From: JBECKS01 sp964557005
GTDB lineage: Bacteria > Pseudomonadota > Gammaproteobacteria > Pseudomonadales > JBECKS01
Reading direction: 5' to 3'
Length of the DNA: 56,010 nt
Assembly: GCA_964557005.1 (NCBI GenBank)
Contig: CAZKYI010000011.1
Location: 1-56,010 of the forward strand
The stretch's first letter is position 1, and every line of letters starts with the position of its first letter. Below, piece after piece: positions 1-6,396 of the stretch. Position numbers and translations under genes: made by a program. The notes under the pieces are model-generated. The model was given only the letters and a program-made list of their open reading frames with translations. It made no database searches and was not told the DNA's origin.

Positions 1-55
1 TTGATGGTTTAATTTTACCACCTAACTCGGTGTCCGGTTTTATTAGACCACTACA
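1..55. mobile_element. Probable terminal part of an IS3-family-like insertion sequence
   Basis: Read on the minus strand from 55, the sequence begins TGTAGTGGTCTAATAAAACC and continues GGACACC. A TG start and an AACCGGACACC-type block are what I recall for ends of several IS3-family elements. The boundary is inferred from the neighbouring Nmad3 gene: its family similarity stops exactly where this sequence begins, and the stop codon is supplied by the TGTAG of the element. No transposase is visible because the element extends off the window, so the family is provisional. Confidence 0.5.
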
Positions 56-440
56 CCTTGTACCAACCATAAAAGAGAAATATATCGCCTGACGATATTC
101 CCTGCTTTCTTAAATGTCCTTCTGAACTACCTACCTGACCAAGCGCAATACCCTCAACATTTTTCTCTGAAATAGGTGCGGGATCGATGTGGCACTTTTG
201 ATGATTCGAAGCATAATCAATATCTTTCCATTGTCTATTATGATGAACTCTCCCACCTGTTAAATCATTTAATATTTTTTGGATTGATTGGTTTTCATAA
301 ACAAAATCGATGTCCCCAAATGAATCAGTGTCCTGTGTCGTCGGTATAGGTATAGAAAACAACGAGCCATCAGGAAATATGGGGCTAGGAAAACCCCCCG
401 CAGAACTATCAAAACCTTTTCTGCTAAATATGATTTTCAT
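51..440 (-). pseudogene. Nmad3-domain protein, 3' truncated
   Basis: The 129-residue product starts MKIIFSRKGFDSS and continues with GGFPSPIFPDGSLFSIPIP, which I recognise as the amino-terminal signature of Nmad3 (nucleotide modification associated domain 3). Members are, from memory, about 200-260 residues. Here the protein stops right after GDIFLFYGWYKV, a motif that sits near mid-protein in the family, and the stop codon lies in the presumed insertion-sequence end. I therefore call it a fragment. It starts 9 bases after the Nmad2 stop codon with no clear ribosome site, so translation was probably coupled. The family is predicted to act in DNA or nucleotide base modification; its chemistry is not established. 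The truncated product is probably inactive. Confidence 0.7.
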
Positions 441-449
441 GGATTATTT

Positions 450-1097
450 TCATGAAGAGCATGATTGCAGTAGCTGATCGTCACTGTCCTCACCTGTATT
501 ACATTTCTTTTTTGTATCACTGTGATTTGGATCACCTAACTTACCCATCTCAAATGTTTTGCTTATTTTTTGTATGTATGAATAAAGCCTTCCGTAAACA
601 TCTGGATCATGATTTTTAATAAAATCCCTTGGCAAACCCTCATAAATATCCCGTATATCCTCAATTGAGGGCTTATCAGCGTTGCCAAAATACCAAAAGT
701 TGCTACTCGTTAGACAAACTGCCCGATCGTAACTTCCATGATCCCCAATGTCATGAATTAAATCATGGCCATCTTCGTGAAATTTTGACCCTAGTTTCCA
801 ATTAAATCTCTTTACTTCATTATTCCATTCATAAATAGCATCAGGTCTATTTTTATATGGTGATTCTTTGTAGTACCTTCCATCTTTCATTACTTCAGTC
901 ACTTGAGCGATATAAATTAACTGCCCTCTAATATCAGACGGTGCTGTTTTACCGCCAATAGCGATAATCCAATCATCTTTCTTTGCTGAAACTCGAAGCC
1001 TTGGTTTACATATACACAATGAAAGAAGGCTTCTATGTACACAAGGCGCTCCTCCGTTATCAACCATAATTTTATAAACATAGATATCTTCTTCCAC
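450..1097 (-). CDS. Nmad2-domain protein (predicted nucleotide modification)
   Basis: The product matches the pattern I know for Nmad2: a short opening strand, then CICKPRLRVSAKKDDWIIAI (the CKP...IR..A..GDW block), and later a HDIGDHGSYDRAVCLTSSNF segment followed by WYFG. The open frame extends to an ATG at 1124. I prefer the GTG at 1097 because AGGAG lies 7 bases upstream, while the ATG has no usable spacing. This gives 215 residues, about full length. An inverted repeat (1107-1112 with 1136-1141) covers this ribosome site and could mask it. Upstream is the zinc-finger gene and downstream the Nmad3 fragment, all on one strand, so the three form an operon. Function in base modification is predicted from genome context in the literature, not proven. 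Confidence 0.72.
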   Translation of the reverse strand: MEEDIYVYKIMVDNGGAPCVHRSLLSLCICKPRLRVSAKKDDWIIAIGGKTAPSDIRGQLIYIAQVTEVMKDGRYYKESPYKNRPDAIYEWNNEVKRFNWKLGSKFHEDGHDLIHDIGDHGSYDRAVCLTSSNFWYFGNADKPSIEDIRDIYEGLPRDFIKNHDPDVYGRLYSYIQKISKTFEMGKLGDPNHSDTKKKCNTGEDSDDQLLQSCSS

Positions 1098-1145
1098 TCT
1101 GATACTCCTAACTTTAATTGGCATCCTGGTTTTTGGTTAGGCGAC

Positions 1146-1394
1146 CTACTTTTCATGCTTGCGATGTGGACTATGGCCGCATGAACCAGTTGAAATTGAG
1201 CCGCAGTAGACACACTTGTTTGCACCACTGCCATGCTTGTGCTTCTTAAATGGACTATGAGTACATGCCCCATATGACGATGAGCCGCAAAAAACACATT
1301 TTTTCTCACTCATGCCACTATGCTCGTGTTTCTTGTGTGGGCTTGAGCTGCATGCGCCAAAGCTTCTTGAATTACAGAATTTACATTTTGACAT
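1146..1394 (-). CDS. Small protein of three tandem CCCH zinc-finger repeats
   Basis: The 82-residue protein is built of three near-identical units of about 24 residues: KCKFCNSRSFGACSSSPHKK, KCVFCGSSSYGACTHSPFKK and KCVYCGSISTGSCGHSPHRK, each ending in KHxH or KHxK. Every unit has CxxC, a third Cys six residues later, and a His in the closing KKH/RKH, so each can bind one zinc through CCCH ligands. AAAGGAG lies 8 bases before the ATG. It leads the operon with Nmad2 and Nmad3. A role as nucleic-acid-binding or adaptor subunit of the modification system is inference. I cannot name a characterised family. Confidence 0.7.
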   Translation of the reverse strand: MSKCKFCNSRSFGACSSSPHKKHEHSGMSEKKCVFCGSSSYGACTHSPFKKHKHGSGANKCVYCGSISTGSCGHSPHRKHEK

Positions 1395-1419
1395 TGCTTG
1401 TTCTCCTTTGTGAGTGGTT

Positions 1420-1471
1420 GCCTAGCGTCTCAGACCCACCCACGGCTGCCCGTGGTGCGGTCTTGTTAGAC
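1420..1471. repeat. attC-like imperfect palindrome (52 bp)
   Basis: The plus strand shows GCCTAGC at 1420-1426 and GTTAGAC at 1465-1471. They flank a stem: AGACC (1432-1436) pairs with GGTCT (1459-1463), and CAC-CACGG pairs with CCGTGGTG around a CTGC loop with single-base bulges. Outer RYYYAAC / GTTRRRY-like boxes around a bulged hairpin are the layout of integron attC sites. One outer box is off consensus (GCCTAGC for GCCTAAC) and 52 bp is slightly short. It lies in the leader of the zinc-finger gene. It could instead be a plain hairpin or attenuator. Confidence 0.35.
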
Positions 1472-1500
1472 CTTATTGTGTTGATCCTACTACTAGCGCG

Positions 1501-1534
1501 CGCATTCGCGCATTTCCGCATTCGCATTCGCATT
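1501..1534. repeat. CGCATT short tandem repeats
   Basis: CGCATT occurs at 1501, 1509, 1517, 1523 and 1529; the last three copies are head to tail. The run lies in the non-coding gap between the palindrome and the toxin remnant, a few dozen bases before that gene's broken 5' end. It may mark slippage or an old junction. Confidence 0.6.
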
Positions 1535-1572
1535 TGGGGTCGGAGTAAAGTTTCCAGGTTTCTTGCATCAAA

Positions 1573-1748
1573 GGGGCTGTGAAATCGAGGTTTATGATCA
1601 TCCGAATCAGGAAAAGTATCCCGGGCAGAAAATATCTGCCGTTCTCATTGAGGGCTATGTTTATCTGGTTCCATTCGTTGAAAATGAAGATGGGATATTT
1701 CTGAAAACCATTATCCCAAGTCGAAAAGCCACAAAGCGTAACAGGTGA
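1573..1748 (+). pseudogene. Toxin gene remnant (C-terminal half) of a type II TA pair
   Basis: The reading frame encodes EVYDHPNQEKYPGQ, then YVYLVPFVENEDGIFLKTII and PSRKATKRN. I recognise this as the C-terminal half of a small toxin of about 90 residues that is usually encoded just before a CopG-like antitoxin; I am not sure of the family name (often listed near RelE/BrnT). The N-terminal half, which normally begins with a phenylalanine-rich segment and an acidic helix, is absent, and upstream is unrelated repeat sequence. No ribosome site is visible. The antitoxin remnant follows after 11 bases. This is a non-functional remnant. Confidence 0.6.
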
Positions 1749-1759
1749 TTGCCATGAGC

Positions 1760-1939
1760 ATGAGTAAATTAACACAGGAAGAGAAAGAAATTCTGGAGGC
1801 TTTTGAGTCTGGAAAGTTGAAGAAATCCAAAAAGCAAGCACAGGAAATTGAAAAGCTTCGTGCAGCGGCTGAGGCAACATTCAAGAAAGATGCGCGGATA
1901 AATATTCAGCTATCTTCGCGTGATTTGCGTGCGTTGCAA
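1760..1939 (+). pseudogene. CopG-like antitoxin remnant, 3' truncated
   Basis: The product starts MSKLTQEEKEILEAFESGKL and reaches KKDARINIQLSSRDLRALQ. This is the lysine-rich linker and the first strand and helix of a ribbon-helix-helix antitoxin; family members continue with a second helix. At about 1939 the family similarity ends and the frame runs on into antisense hipA sequence until a stop near 2026. Another in-frame ATG lies at 1754, but the family start fits 1760. The second helix of the DNA-binding fold is missing, so the protein is unlikely to dimerise or bind DNA. It pairs with the toxin remnant just upstream. Confidence 0.6.
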
Positions 1940-2159
1940 TGGCACCGTGAAACACAGAATCTTGTGGGGAAGCAGCCTTGTGGGATTGATAACCTGATGC
2001 CAGTTGCAGGTCGGCAGACACATTGAAACGATCCGGCCGCGCCAGCCAGCTATCGTCATAGGCAATGGTGCTGTTTTCGCGCCGCCCTTGGCGAACATAT
2101 ACCAACGAACCGACAGGCGTGCCTGCCTTGCCAATACAAAGCTGTACCTGCTGTTTCAT
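1938..2159 (-). pseudogene. hipA remnant (N-terminal ~74 codons)
   Basis: The frame begins MKQQVQLCIGKAGTPVGSLV and includes YDDSWLARPDRFNVSADLQL and SVFHGAIA. This is the N-terminal HipA-1 (Couple_hipA) region that normally precedes a large kinase domain in a protein of about 400-440 residues. After HGAIA the family sequence (usually DTxPDGWGR) is replaced by antisense antitoxin sequence, so the whole kinase domain is gone. The ATG overlaps the hipB stop as ATGA, the usual translational coupling. The break at about 1938 is the same point where the CopG-like antitoxin is cut. Confidence 0.72.
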
Positions 2160-2479
2160 AGCGCCCCCGGAGTGCTGGATTTGCTACGCACCCGCTTGGG
2201 TAGTTGTTCATCCATCAGTGTCAGGCCGATGTCGTCGTTGGCTGTGTCCAGCAGTTGTTCCAGCGACTGGATTTCACCAAAGACATGCAATGCACGGGCA
2301 AAGAAGTGAATAGGCACACGGGCATCGCCTTTTTCCATGCGCCGCACGGTGGACAGAGAAGCGCCCATGCGCTCGGCCAGCGATGCCTGGGAAATATGCC
2401 GTCGTCGTCGAGCCAGCGAGATGTCACTGCCAAACTTGCGGATGGCGCGTTCAGCAGGTAGGGGTAGAGGAGATTCCAT
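2156..2479 (-). CDS. hipB: HipB-like XRE-family antitoxin/repressor
   Basis: The 107-residue product has an XRE helix-turn-helix: ARRRRHISQASLAERMGASL, then STVRRMEKGDARVPIHFFAR. The ATG at 2479 is chosen because GGGA lies about 9 bases upstream; an in-frame ATG at 2488 and TTG at 2494 are less well placed. It overlaps the hipA remnant by ATGA. In intact hipBA loci, HipB neutralises the HipA kinase and represses its own operon. Here the kinase is destroyed, so this gene is an orphan that may still act as a repressor. It keeps a promoter (2533-2561) and an inverted-repeat operator (2507-2520). Confidence 0.75.
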   Translation of the reverse strand: MESPLPLPAERAIRKFGSDISLARRRRHISQASLAERMGASLSTVRRMEKGDARVPIHFFARALHVFGEIQSLEQLLDTANDDIGLTLMDEQLPKRVRSKSSTPGAL

Positions 2480-2506
2480 ATTAAGCATTCCCAAAAGAAC
2501 GATTTA

Positions 2507-2520
2507 AACACGTTAGTGTT
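2507..2520. promoter_or_regulatory. Inverted-repeat operator for hipB
   Basis: AACAC-GTTA-GTGTT is a perfect 5-bp inverted repeat. It lies just downstream of the predicted start point of the hipB promoter and upstream of the start codon, a suitable place for autorepression by HipB. Binding is inferred. Confidence 0.45.
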
Positions 2521-2532
2521 CTAATAGGAATC

Positions 2533-2561
2533 ACTATAGTAGTAATAACTAAACGCATCAA
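2533..2561 (-). promoter_or_regulatory. Sigma70-type promoter for hipB
   Basis: On the minus strand, TTGATG (2561-2556) and TATAGT (2538-2533) are separated by 17 bases. The predicted start is near 2526, about 50 bases before the hipB ATG. Confidence 0.6.
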
Positions 2562-2588
2562 GCGGTATTGAAGACAGGGTAGTCGTTT

Positions 2589-3857
2589 TTACTCAAAACG
2601 CTCTTTAATCCACGGAATAATCTCACGCATCACTGTTTGAACATCAGGGTGCTCTTTGGCACCGAACTCCGCTTCAAAATAATGTTCGGCTTCAAATTCC
2701 CAAAAAGTTTTATCTTCAGCTTTTACAGAATTCCAGATGGTTTTGGCATCGTGTGGATAAATCTCGCGATCTTTTTTGGCGTTTACCACCAAAACAGGGA
2801 AAGACAGTTCAGCAAGATTTTTTGGCAGGTTGGCATTCGATGAAATCCCCGACCACGTTGAAAGCCACGCGCGCGGGCTGAGCACACGTGCAAATCCCAT
2901 GTATTGCATGTTCATCAAATCGGGGCGATCACTGAGCAGGGAGCCATAACAACGCGGTGAAGGGTCAATGCTGTGATCGGCATAATGCAGGTTTGCCATG
3001 GTGCGATAAATCACCATCACTTTTTCAAAAGCAGCTTGCCTGCCCAGCAGGTGTTGCTCATTCAAGGAAAGTTGGCTTGCTTGCTTGTAGGCTTGCTCTG
3101 CCTGTAAGGCATCTTCAATAAATTGCTTGGCAAGATTGTCGAGTTTTTCAACACGTTCAAGCTGTGCAGCACGATAGCGTGTTATAAACGCCTCACTGTA
3201 TCTGCTTTGTTCGGGTGGCAGTACGAAGCCGTTTTCACTGTTGTACATATCAAGGTTGGCATTGGTCAGCAGTGGATTGTCTTCATCAATCACTGAAGGG
3301 TCGATACATTCATTGAGAATCAAACCTTGTCCTTTGTGTGCGCTTACCAGTATCAGCGCATCAGCGGGGTGCATTTCAATGTCATTGAGTTTGGTAGCAT
3401 CACCTGCGGGGGTATAGGCAAGGCGCTTGCCTTGCGGAAGCTGCGCTTGTGCCTGAAACATCGCACTTAAAGAGCCGCCGCCGGAATTACCAAACAAAAT
3501 AACTTTTTGTGCCCCACGTTTTTTCAGAAATTCCACGCCTGCGTTAACATCCAGAATGAGCTGCTCATGAATCGCTTGCGTATCATTGTTAAAACAGCGG
3601 CCATTCAAACCCAGACAGGCAAAACCTGCTGCTACAAAATCGGGAATGCAATAATGGCGGGTGAAATCCACGCGCGGGTGTGTTACCAGAATCGCGATTT
3701 TGGGTTTCGGATTGTTTTTCGGTGTGTAGTAAATGCCGTTGCTGTCACGCAAATCTGCAGCTTTTAATTGCACAGGCTCCTGATTGACATCAGCTGAGAG
3801 TTTGCCTTTGTAAGCAAAAGGCAAACCGAGCCAGTAGGTTTTTGAAATCAGTAACAT
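2589..3857 (-). CDS. Alpha/beta hydrolase family protein
   Basis: The 422-residue product has an alpha/beta-hydrolase core. A strand IAILVTHPRVDFTRHYCIPD is followed by the nucleophile elbow FGNSGGGSL (GxSxGG type), and near the end FPVLVVNAKKDREIYP supplies the acid and EAEHYFEAEFG probably supplies the histidine. There is no signal peptide, so it is probably cytoplasmic. The substrate is not evident; relatives I recall are annotated as dienelactone-hydrolase-like or generic esterases. It lies 14 bases downstream of a VOC-domain gene on the same strand, so the two are probably cotranscribed and may act on the same, perhaps aromatic or lipid-derived, compound. Confidence 0.7.
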   Translation of the reverse strand: MLLISKTYWLGLPFAYKGKLSADVNQEPVQLKAADLRDSNGIYYTPKNNPKPKIAILVTHPRVDFTRHYCIPDFVAAGFACLGLNGRCFNNDTQAIHEQLILDVNAGVEFLKKRGAQKVILFGNSGGGSLSAMFQAQAQLPQGKRLAYTPAGDATKLNDIEMHPADALILVSAHKGQGLILNECIDPSVIDEDNPLLTNANLDMYNSENGFVLPPEQSRYSEAFITRYRAAQLERVEKLDNLAKQFIEDALQAEQAYKQASQLSLNEQHLLGRQAAFEKVMVIYRTMANLHYADHSIDPSPRCYGSLLSDRPDLMNMQYMGFARVLSPRAWLSTWSGISSNANLPKNLAELSFPVLVVNAKKDREIYPHDAKTIWNSVKAEDKTFWEFEAEHYFEAEFGAKEHPDVQTVMREIIPWIKERFE

Positions 3858-3871
3858 AAATAAATGAGCCT

Positions 3872-4453
3872 TTAGTTATTCTTTGGTTCTCGGGTGACTT
3901 TATCTTCCTTACTGGTCTCTATCCCAATCGTTTCCGCAGGCTGAAACAGTAATTCATAGGCGGTTTTTTCATCTTGTGGATCGGCTTCGAGCTTGCCAGG
4001 CACTTCATAGGTGTATTCGAGCATCAGGCCGTTGGGATCGAGAAAATAAACTGATTTCACCCAGTCGTGATCCACGTTTGCCAGAAATTGTACTCCGTTG
4101 GCTTTGGCCTGTTTTTTGATTTCATTAAAGCGTTGCTCGGATTCCGCGTTAAAAGCAATGTGGTTGACCCACAAAGGCAAGCCCACGCTGTCGGCCAGAT
4201 TGGTTTTGTAATCGGGTTTTTCGCCTACGCCGTTCACTTCAAAAAAGCCCATCAGTTGCCCGTTGCCCATATCAAAAAAGAAATGGCGAAAGTAACCACC
4301 TTCTTGCCTGTGGTTTTCGGTGCGAAACAATTTCATGCCCAGCTTGTTGTGATAAAAATCGTAAGTGGCCTGAGTATCGCGGCTGGCAAAGGCAATGTGA
4401 TGAATGCCTTTGGGTTTCATATTGGCAGGTGCAGGTTGTGGGCTTGTGCTCAT
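3872..4453 (-). CDS. VOC (glyoxalase/extradiol dioxygenase-like) family protein
   Basis: The product begins MSTSPQPAPANMKPKGIHHI. It has two vicinal-oxygen-chelate half-domains: the first opens GIHHIAFASRDTQATYDFYH and the second has WVNHIAFNAES and ends in FLDPNGLMLEYTYEV. Histidines in HHIAF and NHIAF and the Glu of LEYTYE are the usual metal ligands. The frame opens further upstream, but the ATG at 4453 fits the family. At 193 residues it is short for a two-module extradiol dioxygenase and close to glyoxalase/bleomycin-resistance-type proteins. The reaction is unknown. It precedes the alpha/beta hydrolase gene and diverges from the dehydrogenase gene at 4550. Confidence 0.72.
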   Translation of the reverse strand: MSTSPQPAPANMKPKGIHHIAFASRDTQATYDFYHNKLGMKLFRTENHRQEGGYFRHFFFDMGNGQLMGFFEVNGVGEKPDYKTNLADSVGLPLWVNHIAFNAESEQRFNEIKKQAKANGVQFLANVDHDWVKSVYFLDPNGLMLEYTYEVPGKLEADPQDEKTAYELLFQPAETIGIETSKEDKVTREPKNN

Positions 4454-4549
4454 GTTGACCTCTGTGTTGATGTTGGTTTTGCAGGCTTGCCTTCTTTTCA
4501 GGCAGGCTTGTGCGTATAGTGATTCGCTTTCGCTTCGAGGATAGCAGTT

Positions 4550-5488
4550 GTGAAAATTGTGTTTCATTACAATGCCGGAACAAAGTTATTAGCTAAGCTT
4601 GAACAATTCAAGTCACAGAAGCTTGAGATTGTGTGTTGCACAGAAGAGCAAAGTGAGCCTTTGCTTACCGAAATACGCGATGCCGATGTGATCTGGCATG
4701 TATTGCAACCACTCACGCGCGAGATTCTGGCGCAAGCCCCCAAGCTTAAACTGATTCAGAAGATTGGTGTCGGCACCAATACCATTGATGTGGATTACGC
4801 AAAAGAAAAGCAAATTGCTGTGTGTAATATGCCAGGTACCAATGCGCAGGCTACCGCAGAAATGGCCTTGTTGCTGATTCTGGCCGCTTCCCGACGCTTG
4901 CTGATGATGGACAAGGCGTGTCGCAGTGGTGCATGGCGAGTCGATAAGGAGGTTGAAGAAAGCCTGACTGAAATCAAGGGTAAAACGGTGGGTTTGCTGG
5001 GTTTTGGTCAGGTAGCGAGTCTGTTAGCACCGATGTTGCAGGCGATTGGCGCGCGCGTGGTGTATCACGCGCATTCCAACAAACACAATGCGTATGAGTA
5101 TGTGGATTTGAATGCCTTGTTTCAGCAGTCGGATATTCTTTCCCTGCATGCAGCGCTCACGCCCGAGACACACAACATCATCAACGAAATGGCACTGGCG
5201 CAGATGAAACAGGGAGCCATTCTGGTGAATACGGCTCGCGGTGCGCTGGTCGATGAGCTGGCGGTTTATGCGGCTCTGTTAACTGGCAAACTGGGTGCAG
5301 CAGGATTCGATGTGTTCGGCCTTGAGCCTGTCAGTGCCGAAAACAGATTGCTGACACTCGACAACGTGGTGGTAGCACCTCATCTGGGCTGGCTTACAGA
5401 GGAAACGCTCAATCGCAGTATTGAAGTTGCGGTAAGGAATTGTCTCAAGTTAATGCGCGGGGAAACTTTAGAGTTCCGGGTGGTCTAA
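4550..5488 (+). CDS. NAD-dependent D-2-hydroxyacid dehydrogenase family protein
   Basis: The 312-residue product has the formate/D-lactate dehydrogenase layout: a split catalytic domain around a Rossmann fold at about 100-280. Visible are GLLGFGQVA (148-156), NTAR with Arg230, GLEP with Glu259 and APHLGW with His278, the three family catalytic residues. The glycine motif ends in Ala rather than the third Gly. The start is GTG with GAGG 9 bases upstream. Likely activity is NAD(P)-linked reduction of a 2-keto acid (glyoxylate/hydroxypyruvate- or phosphoglycerate-dehydrogenase-like); the substrate cannot be read. It stands alone, divergent from the VOC gene. Confidence 0.85.
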   Translation: MKIVFHYNAGTKLLAKLEQFKSQKLEIVCCTEEQSEPLLTEIRDADVIWHVLQPLTREILAQAPKLKLIQKIGVGTNTIDVDYAKEKQIAVCNMPGTNAQATAEMALLLILAASRRLLMMDKACRSGAWRVDKEVEESLTEIKGKTVGLLGFGQVASLLAPMLQAIGARVVYHAHSNKHNAYEYVDLNALFQQSDILSLHAALTPETHNIINEMALAQMKQGAILVNTARGALVDELAVYAALLTGKLGAAGFDVFGLEPVSAENRLLTLDNVVVAPHLGWLTEETLNRSIEVAVRNCLKLMRGETLEFRVV

Positions 5489-5592
5489 CAGCGCTGTATT
5501 TTCATGGGGCTTTGGCTGATAATGTTTCGCCTGCTTGCACCATGAAGCACAAAAATCTCACCAACCATTGATAAAAAAACAGAGGGATTAAC

Positions 5593-6321
5593 ATGACTAC
5601 TTTCAGATTTTCCATTTCAACTTGTGCCAAAGCTGCTGCTGTATTGGCATCTTTCATGTTGCTGAATGCCTGTATCGACAAAAGCCAATTTGCCAAGGTG
5701 GATACCGATGAGCAAAAAGTCGCTTACAGCATTGGCTTCAATTTTGGTCAACAAATACAGGCGAATGCCGGTGAGCTGGATATTGATGTGATTATTGCAG
5801 GCATCAAAGATGGTTTCGGTGGTTCTACTGAAAAGCTGGATGCCGATGAGCGTATGCAAACCATGCGCAATTATTCCATGAAGCGTCAGGAAGCCATGAT
5901 TGCAGAAAAGAGAGCGCAGGAAGAGGGTAACATCGCAGCGGGTCAGACTTTTCTTGAAGCAAATAAAGCCAAAGAAGGTGTGGTTGCTTTGGACAGTGGT
6001 CTGCAATACAAGGTGGTGGTTGAAGGTACAGGTAAACAGCCCAAGGAAACCGAAACTGTGAGAGTTCACTACAAAGGCACCTTGCTTGATGGCACGGAAT
6101 TTGACAGCTCTTATCAAAGAGGCGAGCCAGCAGAATTTGCACTTAATCGTGTGATTCAGGGTTGGACGGAAGGTTTGCAACTGATGAAAGAAGGTGCGAA
6201 GTGGGTGCTGTATATTCCTGCTGATCTGGCTTATGGCCCACGCGGTTCAGGCGTGATTGAGCCACATTCCACTTTGATTTTTGAAGTTGAATTGTTACAA
6301 GTGCTGGGTGAACAGGAATAA
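5593..6321 (+). CDS. FKBP-type peptidyl-prolyl isomerase lipoprotein (FkpA/Mip-like)
   Basis: The 242-residue product starts with a signal peptide ending in the lipobox LNAC, with Cys27 as the likely lipidated residue. An FKBP N-terminal dimerisation domain follows (about 38-130, YSIGFNFGQQI), then a long helix and a C-terminal FKBP catalytic domain with VRVHYKGTLLDGTEFDSSY and the closing IEPHSTLIFEVELLQV. This is the Mip/FkpA architecture. It should assist folding of envelope proteins from the periplasmic side of a membrane. GAGGG lies 6 bases before the ATG. It ends shortly before a strong terminator shared with dsbB. Confidence 0.9.
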   Translation: MTTFRFSISTCAKAAAVLASFMLLNACIDKSQFAKVDTDEQKVAYSIGFNFGQQIQANAGELDIDVIIAGIKDGFGGSTEKLDADERMQTMRNYSMKRQEAMIAEKRAQEEGNIAAGQTFLEANKAKEGVVALDSGLQYKVVVEGTGKQPKETETVRVHYKGTLLDGTEFDSSYQRGEPAEFALNRVIQGWTEGLQLMKEGAKWVLYIPADLAYGPRGSGVIEPHSTLIFEVELLQVLGEQE

Positions 6322-6345
6322 TCTAACTTGCACTTAAGACGTTAT

Positions 6346-6378
6346 AAAAAAGCCCTTGTAAACCAAGGGCTTTTTTTT
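6346..6378. terminator. Bidirectional rho-independent terminator
   Basis: GCCCTTG (6352-6358) and CAAGGGC (6364-6370) form a 7-bp stem, with A-runs on the left and T-runs on the right. It can therefore stop transcription of the FKBP gene (plus) and of dsbB (minus). Confidence 0.9.
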
Positions 6379-6396
6379 GTCTTGCGATAAGTGTTG

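Noticed and set aside
1098..1141. CCTAAC / GTTAGG inverted repeat between the zinc-finger and Nmad2 genes as a second attC site
   Set aside because: The boxes are too close (about 35 bases overall) and lack an inner stem, so it is not an attC site; at most it masks the Nmad2 ribosome site.
1..2560. Active hipBA and active CopG-type toxin-antitoxin systems
   Set aside because: hipA lacks its kinase domain, the toxin lacks its N-terminal half and the antitoxin lacks its second helix.
5617..6180. Minus-strand open frame (187 codons) opposite the FKBP gene
   Set aside because: Antisense shadow of a well-supported lipoprotein gene, with no family pattern.
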